64,000 nucleotides of DNA from Candidatus Poseidoniaceae archaeon. Lineage in GTDB: Archaea > Thermoplasmatota > Poseidoniia > Poseidoniales > Poseidoniaceae. A model generated the notes under the pieces. The model was not told where the DNA came from, ran no database searches, and saw only the letters and a program-made list of their open reading frames with translations. The stretch spans positions 201,279 to 265,278 of the forward strand of contig CASIAI010000001.1 of the NCBI GenBank assembly GCA_949372655.1, given 5' to 3'. Both the position numbers and the translations under genes were made by a program. Each line of letters begins with the position of its first letter. Within the stretch, counting starts at the first letter, position 1. Shown here one piece after another: positions 50,637 to 58,894 of the stretch.

Positions 50637-51802
50637 AGTAAAGAGCGCGCTATTACAATTCTCTGGACTTCCTGAGTCCCCTCATAGATTTGAGTTATTT
50701 TAGCATCTCTAAAGAATCTCTCAACAGGGAATTCTTTGGTATATCCATAGCCACCAAGAACTTGTATTGCTCTTTCAGAAACCCACATTGCGGTATCTCC
50801 TGCGTATAATTTAGCCATACTAGCTTCCTTGGTATGTCTTGGCCCACCATGCTCGTAGTGCTGTTGTTTAGCCCATGAGGCTTTGTACACTAACAGGCGT
50901 GCTGCATCGATTTTAGTAGCCATATCCGAAAGATATGACATTATCATTTGGTGATGAGCGATCGGTTTACCGAATGCTTCTCTTTCATGAGAATATTTCA
51001 AGGCTGCTTCGTAAGAACCTTGAGCAATTCCTAGAGCTTGGGCTGCAATACCGATTCTACTATTGTCAAGGGCATTCATAGCGATTGGGAAACCTTTTCC
51101 TACCCCCTTTAGCACGTTTTCAACCGGAACTTTACAATTTTCCAGAATTAATGTGCATGTATCTGAAGAGCGTATTCCTAACTTATCTTCTTTTTTACCT
51201 ACTTTGAATCCTTCAAAGGTTGAATCGATTATAAAGGCAGTAGTACCTCCATGCCTCTTTACTCCATAATCCGGATGATCGACATCTTTTGCAAAAAGGA
51301 CAATAATATTAGCTTGTGCTCCATTTGTAACCCACATTTTTTCTCCATTCAAGATGTAGTGTTTACCGTCATCTGAAAGTTTAGCCTTACAAATCATTGC
51401 CGCAGCATCTGTACCTGCCCCAGCTTCAGAAAGTGAATATGCACCTACTTCTCCGGCTGCAAGCCTAGTAAGGTATTTTTGCTTCTGTTGTTCATTGCCA
51501 TGAATCGAAATTGTTTTTGAGCAAAGTCCAACATGAACACAAAACATTACGCCAAATGAGGGATCAACTCTAGAAAGTTCCTCTACGATTATTGATTCTG
51601 ATATATCATCGACAGGAGAACCACCATATTCTTCAGGTATTGTGACCCCTTGAAGACCATACTCTAGGAATGATTTCCACTCCTCGGAAGGTGGAATCTG
51701 ATTCTGGTCCCTATGCTCCGCAGTTGGACCTAACACGGTTTCTGCAAAGTCACGAACTAGTTCTCTTATCATTTGCTGCTCATCGTTTTCTGCAAAGTTC
51801 AT
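50633..51802 (-). CDS. Acyl-CoA dehydrogenase
   Basis: Flavoenzyme oxidising acyl-CoA at the alpha-beta bond. The family pattern is complete: YSLSEAGAGTDAAAM, the substrate region GEKMWVTNGAQA, RIGIAAQALGIAQG, GGYGYTKEFPVERFFRDAKITQIYEGT (the catalytic Glu lies in YEGT) and ending in RIVIARSLL. ATG 51802 has GGGAG upstream within the longer TTG-start frame. The stop overlaps the EF-hand gene stop by 4 bp. Chain-length preference cannot be told. Together with the hotdog protein it may serve fatty-acid use, which is commonly proposed for these marine archaea. Confidence 0.94.
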   Translation of the reverse strand: MNFAENDEQQMIRELVRDFAETVLGPTAEHRDQNQIPPSEEWKSFLEYGLQGVTIPEEYGGSPVDDISESIIVEELSRVDPSFGVMFCVHVGLCSKTISIHGNEQQKQKYLTRLAAGEVGAYSLSEAGAGTDAAAMICKAKLSDDGKHYILNGEKMWVTNGAQANIIVLFAKDVDHPDYGVKRHGGTTAFIIDSTFEGFKVGKKEDKLGIRSSDTCTLILENCKVPVENVLKGVGKGFPIAMNALDNSRIGIAAQALGIAQGSYEAALKYSHEREAFGKPIAHHQMIMSYLSDMATKIDAARLLVYKASWAKQQHYEHGGPRHTKEASMAKLYAGDTAMWVSERAIQVLGGYGYTKEFPVERFFRDAKITQIYEGTQEVQRIVIARSLL

Positions 51803-51882
51803 ATTGCTCCCGATACAACCCAAAAGGCCGTGTTTCTTAACCCGTTTGTATGAAGTTCAAATTGTCATTTCCCCAAATTATT

Positions 51883-51892
51883 CATATATAAT
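51883..51892 (+). promoter_or_regulatory. TATA-like element upstream of the GcvH-like gene
   Basis: CATATATAAT lies about 31-40 bp before ATG 51923. A strong AAGGAGG ribosome site follows at 51909-51915. The spacing is roughly that expected for an archaeal promoter with a very short leader. The promoter would drive the rightward run that follows. Confidence 0.45.
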
Positions 51893-51922
51893 GTGCTTGA
51901 GGCGCGTTAAGGAGGAAATTAG

Positions 51923-52324
51923 ATGGATGAAGAAACCGTTCAATTTAAAGTTGCACACAATAGAAAATATTCTACTGAACACTTGTGGTATCAAGAAAAG
52001 GATGACAGGCTAATGATAGGAGTAAGTGAATTTTTGAAATTCGAAATTGGAGAAGTACTTCGAGTTATTCTGCCACAAGCAGAGACCGAAGTAGATGAGG
52101 GAGATGGTATGTTCTCAATTTGGACAGCCGATGAAAAGCTGCCATTTGCAGCACCTTTTTCTGGACTTATTACCGATGTCAATGGAGAGGTTGAATACAG
52201 CCCTCACCTAGCTAATGAGTCTCCTTATGACCTTGGCTGGATCATTATTCTTGAGCCCCATAACCTAGACCTTGAACTATTATTAGATCCTGATGAATAC
52301 GTTGATTACTTGGCTGAACTCTGA
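51923..52324 (+). CDS. GcvH-like lipoyl-domain protein, lipoyl lysine not in place
   Basis: A 133-residue protein with the glycine cleavage H-protein pattern: YSTEHLWY near the N-terminus, IGVSEFLKFEIGEVL, and APFSGLITDVNGEVEYSPHLANESPYDLGWI near the C-terminus, where GcvH has PVSG-x-V-x-x-V-N. In GcvH the lipoyl Lys lies in E-S-V-K-A-A-S-D; here the aligned segment is S-I-W-T-A-D-E-K-L-P-F, so Asp 70 is where the Lys should be (Lys 72 is two residues later). It may lack lipoyl function or use a shifted site. The other glycine-cleavage genes are not in the window. Confidence 0.72.
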   Translation: MDEETVQFKVAHNRKYSTEHLWYQEKDDRLMIGVSEFLKFEIGEVLRVILPQAETEVDEGDGMFSIWTADEKLPFAAPFSGLITDVNGEVEYSPHLANESPYDLGWIIILEPHNLDLELLLDPDEYVDYLAEL

Positions 52325-52342
52325 ATCCTGGAGTTACCAATT

Positions 52343-52912
52343 ATGGATTCTATCAAACTTCTGAGAGAAAGTTTAGTCAATGCCCCCGTTATTTGGAAAG
52401 GGGATTATCCTTACTTTATCCACCCTATCACCGATGGGGTTCCAAGGTTAGATCCAAAAGTACTTTCTGCAGTTACTGATTTAGCAATTGAGGCAATTGA
52501 TTGGTCTAAAGTAGACTTGATCCTAGGGATCGAGGCAATGGGGCTTCCTCTTACCTCTCCTGTAAGCATAAAAACCGGAATTCCCCTAGTTATTGCTAGA
52601 AAAAGGGAATATGGGTTAGAAGGAGAAGTTGTGATAGATCAAAATACAGGTTACTCCAAGGGTGCAATGTATCTAAATGATATCAAAACCGGTGAAAGAG
52701 TTGTTATAATAGATGATGTATTATCCACTGGTGGCACACTCAAATCAGTCATTGAAGGTGTAAAAAAGACTGGAGCACAAATACAAGATATTCTCGTTGT
52801 TGTAGAAAAAGGAGATGGCTTGCAAATGTTAAAGTCACATTATCCTGAAATTAATATCGAATCTCTTGTGAAATTAGAAATGGAAGGAGAGAAAATTATT
52901 CTCTTGAATTAA
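52343..52912 (+). CDS. Purine phosphoribosyltransferase (archaeal HGPRT/APRT-like)
   Basis: Salvage enzyme joining purine base and PRPP. The PRPP-binding motif VVIIDDVLSTGGTL (Asp-Asp) lies near residue 120. EAMGLPLTSPVSIKTGIPLVIARKREYG is the N-terminal core typical of archaeal hypoxanthine/guanine phosphoribosyltransferase (Hpt) of about 185 residues. Base specificity cannot be decided. It lies between the GcvH-like and Dph2 genes, 18 and 11 bp away. Confidence 0.88.
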   Translation: MDSIKLLRESLVNAPVIWKGDYPYFIHPITDGVPRLDPKVLSAVTDLAIEAIDWSKVDLILGIEAMGLPLTSPVSIKTGIPLVIARKREYGLEGEVVIDQNTGYSKGAMYLNDIKTGERVVIIDDVLSTGGTLKSVIEGVKKTGAQIQDILVVVEKGDGLQMLKSHYPEINIESLVKLEMEGEKIILLN

Positions 52913-52923
52913 ATGGTGATATT

Positions 52924-54033
52924 ATGGATTTAGACAGACACGACTTTGAATTAGATGAATTGGTCGAAAGAATAAAAGAAAACGATAATCGTTTAATTGC
53001 TCTACAGGTACCTGAAGGTTTGAAGATGCAGGCATTAGAAATGATGGATGAAATCGAATCAGAAACCAGTGCTAAAGTTATTCTAGCAGCTGATCCATGC
53101 TATGGTGCATGTGATTTAGTGCATGACAAAATGAGTATGATGGGCGTTGAATTAGTAGCCCATATGGGGCACTCACAAATGAATATTGATTCGGGAATGC
53201 CCACTCAGTTCATCGATGTCACCTATGATGGCGACCCTGAATTAACTCCAATTCTACCATTTCTAGAAGCGCATAGGAATATGGCCCTAAAGAGAAAGCA
53301 AGATCAAAATTCAGAAAGTGATATGTCTGATGAACAAGCAAAAGAGCGCTTCTTAGATGCTGTTGGTAGATTGTCTCCCCTAACCGATACTAAACTTGGT
53401 CTGGTAGGCTCTATTCAGCACTTACATCTTCTACCTGAATTCCATGATCGTTTAGAAAAAGCAGGTTTTGATGTAACAATCCCAATAGGAGGAGCAAGAT
53501 TATCATTTCCAGGGCAAGTTTTAGGTTGTAACTACTCCGGAGATGACCCTTCTATAGGACATTATTTGTTCTTAGGTTCTGGAGATTTCCATCCGATTGG
53601 ACTTGTTCTACACACAGGAAAGCCGTTAGCTATGTTGGATCCTTATACTGGAGATGCCAAAGAGATGTCTTTAGAAAGAATAGAAAGAATTCTAAGACAA
53701 AGATTTGGTCTGATAATGTCTTGTGGAGATGCTCAATCATTTGGTATTCTAATTGGAGAAAAGCCTGGTCAAATGCGTCGAAGTTTAGCGCTTAAGATGA
53801 AAAGATTGTTAGAAAAACATGGTAAGAAGGGATACTTATTAGCTCTCGAGCACGTTGGTCCTGATTTGATTGACTTCTATCCAGTAGATGCCTTTGTTAA
53901 TACGGCATGTCCTAGAATTGCTATCGATGATGCCATCAGGTACCGTAAGCCTTTGATTACTCCTTTTGAATTGGAAGTAGCCCTTGGTGAAAAGAAATGG
54001 GAAGCAGGCTATATGTTTGACGAGATTCCTTGA
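52924..54033 (+). CDS. dph2: Diphthamide biosynthesis enzyme Dph2
   Basis: Non-canonical radical SAM enzyme making the first step of diphthamide on elongation factor 2. The three cluster cysteines are visible: Cys 59 in DPCYGACD, Cys 202 in QVLGCNYSG and Cys 329 in NTACPRIAIDD. PEGLKMQA and D-Y-D-E-type metal helices match. An insertion of about 30 polar residues lies at about 122-146. It follows the PRTase by 11 bp. Length 369 is normal. Archaeal/eukaryotic signature. Confidence 0.95.
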   Translation: MDLDRHDFELDELVERIKENDNRLIALQVPEGLKMQALEMMDEIESETSAKVILAADPCYGACDLVHDKMSMMGVELVAHMGHSQMNIDSGMPTQFIDVTYDGDPELTPILPFLEAHRNMALKRKQDQNSESDMSDEQAKERFLDAVGRLSPLTDTKLGLVGSIQHLHLLPEFHDRLEKAGFDVTIPIGGARLSFPGQVLGCNYSGDDPSIGHYLFLGSGDFHPIGLVLHTGKPLAMLDPYTGDAKEMSLERIERILRQRFGLIMSCGDAQSFGILIGEKPGQMRRSLALKMKRLLEKHGKKGYLLALEHVGPDLIDFYPVDAFVNTACPRIAIDDAIRYRKPLITPFELEVALGEKKWEAGYMFDEIP

Positions 54034-54109
54034 AAGGTTGATTTTTCAATAAATTCTTTTGATTATAATCCGTATATTCAATAACGGTTGGCGTAAGGCT
54101 TCCCATGTT

Positions 54110-55309
54110 ATGAGTAGTTACCTTGACAGAATCGGTGCTGGGTTTGTTATATCAAATCCTGAAGCACTAGACTTTGATTTTATTCCAAATGAAATTGTTG
54201 GTCGCGAACTTATTCAATCAGAGTTAGCAAATAAATTTGCCACCATCGATAGGCTTGACTCGAGTTGTAGGGCGATAATTACTGGACCTGTTGGTAGTGG
54301 AAAAACAGTTCTAGCCAAAACCTTCTGCCGAGATTTACAACGCCACTTGGCCAATAAACGAGAAATTATGATTGCTCATGTAAACTGTAGAAATGCTTCA
54401 ACAAGTACTCGAGTAGTTCAAAGAATACTACATGAAATCGACCCTGGGCACCCAGACAGAGGGTTGTCAATGGGGGAATTACTCTTGAGTTTAAGAAAAC
54501 TAACCCGTAAAAATTCAGCTCACCTCATTGTTGTATTAGATGAAGTAGACCATATGCTTAGAAAGTCAGGAGATGATTTACTCTACCAATTGCTTAGAAT
54601 AGATGAAGACCAGCAAGGAAAAGGAACACTATCTTTGATACTGATAAGTCAAGAACAAGTATTAGATGTTCTTGAAACTGCTGTAATTTCTAGGATGGGC
54701 AAAACAAATTTATTAAGAATACCTCCTTATGATTTTGAAGGACTTGGTAAAATTGCTAGGCAAAGAGCAGCAATGGCGCTTAATGAGGGTACTTATTCGG
54801 AGGAAATTATAGATTTAATTGCTGAAAAGGCAGTTCAAAGTGGAGACGCTAGACTAGTAATCGAGTTGATCAAGGCTGCTGGTGAAGCAAGTGAATTTAG
54901 GCAAGATTCGCATACTGAAAGGAGAATTACTATTCAAGATGTATATTCTCAGGATGAAACTCTAGCAATCGATACTATTAGCGAAATTCAAGCTATTGAG
55001 GATTTAAGGCCACATTCAATGTTAGTTTTGTTAAGTATTTGTCGAAGACTTCGCAAGGAAGAGTCGATGACTACTGGGGATGTAGAACAATTATACGCGG
55101 TTGTATGTGAAGAATATGGTCAAAAAATGAAGAGCCATACCACTATTTGGAAATACCTCAAGGAACTTGAGAAGCGACAAATAATTTCTTCAAGAATAGC
55201 CTCAATCTCTGATGGAAGAGGTAGAACTACTCATCTTAGTATGCCCCATTTCCTTCCAACTGACCTAGCAAATAGAGTTGAAATGCTTCTAAAAAAGCGA
55301 TTGAAATAA
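54110..55309 (+). CDS. cdc6: Orc1/Cdc6 replication initiator
   Basis: AAA+ origin-binding protein. Walker A GPVGSGKTVLAKTF, Walker B LIVVLDEVDHM and sensor/arginine regions (ISRMGKTNLLRIPPYDFEGL) are present, with a C-terminal winged-helix (about 320-400) for DNA binding. ATG 54110 is preferred over 54059: the family N-terminus MSSYLDRIGAGF follows it, and an AT-rich stretch (54062-54085) upstream may be the promoter. I saw no origin repeats around it. The gene lies within the translation gene run, 26 bp after Dph2. Confidence 0.93.
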   Translation: MSSYLDRIGAGFVISNPEALDFDFIPNEIVGRELIQSELANKFATIDRLDSSCRAIITGPVGSGKTVLAKTFCRDLQRHLANKREIMIAHVNCRNASTSTRVVQRILHEIDPGHPDRGLSMGELLLSLRKLTRKNSAHLIVVLDEVDHMLRKSGDDLLYQLLRIDEDQQGKGTLSLILISQEQVLDVLETAVISRMGKTNLLRIPPYDFEGLGKIARQRAAMALNEGTYSEEIIDLIAEKAVQSGDARLVIELIKAAGEASEFRQDSHTERRITIQDVYSQDETLAIDTISEIQAIEDLRPHSMLVLLSICRRLRKEESMTTGDVEQLYAVVCEEYGQKMKSHTTIWKYLKELEKRQIISSRIASISDGRGRTTHLSMPHFLPTDLANRVEMLLKKRLK

Positions 55310-55385
55310 AATTATTACTTAGTCTATCCATGCGGTGGGCATAAATACGGGTCGTTGTTGGGCAAGATGTCTAAGAGGGATTACT

Positions 55386-55877
55386 ATGGCTGTTGGTCAA
55401 CAAGGAGAATTTGTAGCTGTCGTTAACGACACAAACCCAAAGAGTAGCGGTAAAGCCTACTCACTGAAAATCAGTGGTAATAATCACGCCCAATTACTTG
55501 GAAAGAAGATTGGTGACGAAATAGATGGAATGTTTATCGGCGAAGGTGAATCAATCCTTAGTGGATATAAACTTGTAATCACAGGTGGTTCAGACAAAAC
55601 TGGCACTCCACTTAGAAGAGACCTATCTGGCGGTTCAAGACAATCTATTCTAGTTACACGCTCTACTGGATTCAAGGGACATAACCTTGTGTTCAAAACC
55701 AAGAGTGGAGAAAAGAAGCGTTTCCGATACAAGCCTGATGGCCTAAGAAAGAGAAGATTCTTTAGAGGAAACACAATTAATCAAGATACTCGCCAAATCA
55801 ATCTAAAAGTGATTGAGGCTGGAAAGAAATCTCTTTCCGACATTATATCTTCGAAAACTGAGGAATCATCGGAGTGA
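55386..55877 (+). CDS. rps6e: Ribosomal protein S6e
   Basis: Small-subunit protein universal in archaea and eukaryotes. The chain has the S6e pattern KAYSLKISGNNHAQLLGKKIGDEIDG followed by GYKLVITGGSDKTGTPLRRDL and a basic segment KKRFRYKPDGLRKRRFFRGN. ATG 55386 is chosen because the family begins MAVGQ here; the frame to 55335 is probably leader. The C-terminal extension is helical and acidic. It is followed by aIF2-gamma, as commonly seen. Confidence 0.95.
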   Translation: MAVGQQGEFVAVVNDTNPKSSGKAYSLKISGNNHAQLLGKKIGDEIDGMFIGEGESILSGYKLVITGGSDKTGTPLRRDLSGGSRQSILVTRSTGFKGHNLVFKTKSGEKKRFRYKPDGLRKRRFFRGNTINQDTRQINLKVIEAGKKSLSDIISSKTEESSE

Positions 55878-55913
55878 ATCCCGAGAGGGTAATCGTAGAT
55901 TAGGAGGGAGCAG

Positions 55914-57152
55914 ATGTCTAGAAAGCTTCCTTCACAACCAACTGTCAATATAGGATTAGTTGGTCATGTTGACCATGGAAAAACAACACTCACTAAAGCT
56001 CTTTCAGGAATCTGGACCGATACCCACTCTGAAGAAAGAAAGCGTGGTATTTCGATTAAACTAGGATATGCAGATACTGCATTTTACAAAACAAACGATG
56101 GGATTTTCTACCCATCAGGAAGACATCCTGAGGGGAAAAAGGATTCTGATGATGATTTACAAAGAGTAGTTTCCTTTGTTGATGCTCCTGGCCACGAGAC
56201 TTTGATGGCGATAATGATAACTGGCGCATCGATAATGGATGGAGCACTACTGATGGTAGCCGCTAACGAAACATGCCCTCAACCTCAAACGAGAGAACAT
56301 TTGATGGCGCTAAATATTTCTGGAATTAAAAATATTATAGTTGTTCAAAATAAAATTGACTTGGTGAGTAAGGAAAGGGCAATGGAATCTTATAATGAAA
56401 TAAAGGAATTCATTAAGGATACGGTTGCTGAGGACTCTCCAGTAATTCCTGTTTCAGCACACCACGATGTAAATCTTGATGCCCTTATCGAAGCGATTGA
56501 AAGTACAATCCCTACACCTGACCGAAGTTCTGATACACGTTCAGTAATGCATGTTGCTCGTTCTTTTGATATCAATAGACCAGGTACACGTCCTGCAAAA
56601 ATGCGAGGTGGAGTTATCGGTGGAAGTATTGTTGAAGGGGAATTTAAGATCGGAGATGAAATTGAAATAGGCCCTGGTCGTAAGATCGAGAAGGGTTCAA
56701 AGACCCATTGGGAACCTATTTCTGCTACAGTAAGTAGTATGCAAGGTGGAGGAAACAACCTTGAAACAATGCATGCTGGAGGATTGTGTGGAATGGCTAC
56801 CGAACTAGACCCTTCAATCACTAACTCAGATAATCTATCTGGCCAAGTGGTAGCTTTGAAAGGGAATCTTCCGGAAGTTCGCTCAAACGTAAAAATATCT
56901 GTTAATTTGATGGAGCACATGGTTGGAGGCAACTCCAGTAATCCCGATAAGATTCAACCTCTAAGAAATAATGAGATGCTGATGATTAATGTAGCAACTG
57001 CTACCTCAGTTGGAGTAACCAGGAATGCGGAGAAAAAGAGAACTAATTTAGAACTTAGACTGCCTATTTGTGTAGATTCTGGTCAACGTGTTTCATTGTC
57101 TAGAAGAATCGGTTCTCGATGGCGACTAATTGGTTATGGAATAATCCAATAG
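55914..57152 (+). CDS. eif2g: Translation initiation factor aIF2 subunit gamma
   Basis: GTPase that brings initiator tRNA to the ribosome. GTP motifs are G-H-V-D-H-G-K-T, D-A-P-G-H-E and N-K-I-D; RGISIKLGYAD is the switch I region. In most aIF2-gamma proteins a four-Cys zinc knuckle lies between switch I and DAPGHE, but here that segment (FYPSGRHPEGKKDSDDD) has no Cys. The domains II and III follow (about 210-410). A strong AGGAGGG ribosome site precedes ATG. Its stop is 9 bp before the PIN gene. Confidence 0.96.
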   Translation: MSRKLPSQPTVNIGLVGHVDHGKTTLTKALSGIWTDTHSEERKRGISIKLGYADTAFYKTNDGIFYPSGRHPEGKKDSDDDLQRVVSFVDAPGHETLMAIMITGASIMDGALLMVAANETCPQPQTREHLMALNISGIKNIIVVQNKIDLVSKERAMESYNEIKEFIKDTVAEDSPVIPVSAHHDVNLDALIEAIESTIPTPDRSSDTRSVMHVARSFDINRPGTRPAKMRGGVIGGSIVEGEFKIGDEIEIGPGRKIEKGSKTHWEPISATVSSMQGGGNNLETMHAGGLCGMATELDPSITNSDNLSGQVVALKGNLPEVRSNVKISVNLMEHMVGGNSSNPDKIQPLRNNEMLMINVATATSVGVTRNAEKKRTNLELRLPICVDSGQRVSLSRRIGSRWRLIGYGIIQ

Positions 57153-57161
57153 GTGCTCTTC

Positions 57162-57545
57162 ATGTCTCAAAGCATTATTATTGATGCTTGTGGCTGGGTT
57201 GCCGTTATTGATTCTGGTATGAATTTTGATTTAGAATTAGAAAGAACAATCGGTACTTTTGAATTAATCCTAATAGATTCTGTTTTACAAGAATTAAAGG
57301 AACTTGATAAGACTAGGACTAAGAGAAAATCACTATTAATATCGATGCTTGAAAGCAAGTCAACATTTACTGATTTTGAAAGTGATTTTAGCCATACTGA
57401 TGATAAAATATTTGAGATTGCCGAAAAAGAACAATATGCTGTTTTGACCGTCGATAAGGATTTAAAAAAGCGATTATTTAAATCCTCAATTAAGGTTATT
57501 GAAGTAAGTAAAAATAATCATTTTAAAGTTCTTGAAAATCTATAG
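57162..57545 (+). CDS. PIN-domain protein (Fcf1/VapC9-like)
   Basis: Small nuclease-fold protein of about 127 residues. The acidic PIN residues are in IIIDACGWVAVIDSG (first Asp), LIDSVLQELKELDK (Glu), and VLTVDKDLKKRL (Asp pair), as in archaeal PIN proteins. A PIN gene after aIF2-gamma is a recurrent archaeal arrangement. ATG 57162 is chosen because GTG 57153 directly abuts the aIF2-gamma stop while an AGGTG ribosome site lies 5 nt before this ATG. Likely RNA nuclease. Confidence 0.82.
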   Translation: MSQSIIIDACGWVAVIDSGMNFDLELERTIGTFELILIDSVLQELKELDKTRTKRKSLLISMLESKSTFTDFESDFSHTDDKIFEIAEKEQYAVLTVDKDLKKRLFKSSIKVIEVSKNNHFKVLENL

Positions 57546-57548
57546 AGT

Positions 57549-57848
57549 CTAGGGTAGCGTGAATAATACGTCGTCACCATGACCATTTAATAAGCCCAAT
57601 TTGACACCGGCATCAATCCATGCGTGGGCATAATTTATCGCCCCAAAAGCTCTAACATGATCTCCAATTTTCAAGAAGTGTCGAGCATCAAAAGCATAAT
57701 CATCAGCCATTTTTAGTAATGTAGCCAAACGTACTCCATCTGATGAATTATCTTCAACTAATGGAGTTGCTTTATCTCTAGCTCTTTTTGTAATATCCAG
57801 ATATTTCTCAACACGCTGAATAGTGACATTTACCAAATCATCACTCAT
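57549..57848 (-). CDS. DUF357-family protein
   Basis: Archaeal-specific helical family. The C-terminal segment ADDYAFDARHFLKIGDHVRAFGAINYAHAWIDAGVKLGLL matches DUF357 (A-x-x-Y-x-x-D-A-x-x-F, Gly-Asp, Ala-x-x-x-x-x-Y-A-x-x-x-x-D-A). Its start ATG 57848 overlaps the propeller gene stop (4 bp), so the two are coupled. The function is unknown. Confidence 0.87.
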   Translation of the reverse strand: MSDDLVNVTIQRVEKYLDITKRARDKATPLVEDNSSDGVRLATLLKMADDYAFDARHFLKIGDHVRAFGAINYAHAWIDAGVKLGLLNGHGDDVLFTLP

Positions 57849-58894
57849 TCTCCTCCCTCCTTTTGTCTCTTCAATAGCCTTCTTACATCCTCACTTCTGC
57901 CTAGAGCCTGGTATAATTCAACTGCTAAAGATAATCGTCCTTCATCCTCAGCATCTCTTGCTCTTTGGAAAAGAGTCGTTCTTTCGTCCCAATTCCTTGC
58001 TAATGCTGCGTCTGCTGCTGCCTTAAATCTGCCTTCTCTCTCTGATTGTGCTAGATGAGGTGCAGTCCAAAATCGTATTAATCCTTGACGAGTAGAGGAA
58101 ACCATTGAATCTGCAGTTAACCCTTCAAGCATATCGCCTAAATCCATACCTTTACCCAGCTCTGTTAGACTTTCTTCTTTGATTTCGGTCGAAATATGAG
58201 TTAAGTGTCCTTCAATACCAAGTATCCACCAACCATCACCACATCTTATACCCTCCATCGGTTCGAGAGAATCGGTTTGAAGACGCTCCATATTATCCCA
58301 TCCAAACGGATGAGGTATTCCTTCCCAAACTTCTCCACCACTAGCTTGTAATAACAATCTTCCAGCAGATATCTTTGTCACCCAACTCCAAACTCTATCC
58401 TCTAAGATTCTCTTTTGGTACTTCTGCGCTAACCTTCCACACCATAACTTTCCATCTCCGGATTGCCAAAGTAGGTGCTCTCTATCTAACCAACCGACTA
58501 ATCGTCGAACTTTACCACTGTCAAAGCGACGTATTCCTTTACCTTCATGCGTAAATAAGTGTAATTGCCCTTCTCGACCTGATAATATCCATCCACCTCC
58601 AGGACGAGAGGCTATATCTGTAAAACCACCATAAGTCGATCTACCCTCATGGAGCATACTACCATCTGTAGTCGAAATAACGTAGAATCCATGAGCCGCT
58701 AAAACTGCTAGAATACCATTATTAGCATCCATCGCATGTACCTTGAATGGCATATCGACTTTCCATCTAATATCACCATTAGATTCCATGAGTATGAGTT
58801 CAAGTCCACTACTAACCGCAATACCACCTTCAACCGATGCGATACAGGCGATTCTAGAAGGGGCTTGCCAAGACCAAGAAATTGACCAAGACAT
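57845..58894 (-). CDS. Beta-propeller protein with C-terminal helical tail
   Basis: A 349-residue protein whose first about 270 residues show repeated beta-strand blocks of about 40 (for example LELILMESNGDIRWKVDMPF, GGWILSGREGQLHLFTHEG, RWKV/LLLQASGGEVWEG), typical of WD40- or PQQ-like propellers. A helical tail follows (about 290-345, DAALARNWDERTTLFQRARD). ATG 58894 overlaps the ATPase stop by 1 bp (TAATG). It probably forms a complex with the ATPase and DUF357 protein encoded in the same operon. Confidence 0.74.
   Translation of the reverse strand: MSWSISWSWQAPSRIACIASVEGGIAVSSGLELILMESNGDIRWKVDMPFKVHAMDANNGILAVLAAHGFYVISTTDGSMLHEGRSTYGGFTDIASRPGGGWILSGREGQLHLFTHEGKGIRRFDSGKVRRLVGWLDREHLLWQSGDGKLWCGRLAQKYQKRILEDRVWSWVTKISAGRLLLQASGGEVWEGIPHPFGWDNMERLQTDSLEPMEGIRCGDGWWILGIEGHLTHISTEIKEESLTELGKGMDLGDMLEGLTADSMVSSTRQGLIRFWTAPHLAQSEREGRFKAAADAALARNWDERTTLFQRARDAEDEGRLSLAVELYQALGRSEDVRRLLKRQKEGGE

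Noticed and set aside
54034-54110. Possible replication origin next to cdc6
   Set aside because: Only AT-rich promoter-like sequence is seen, with no repeated origin-box pattern.
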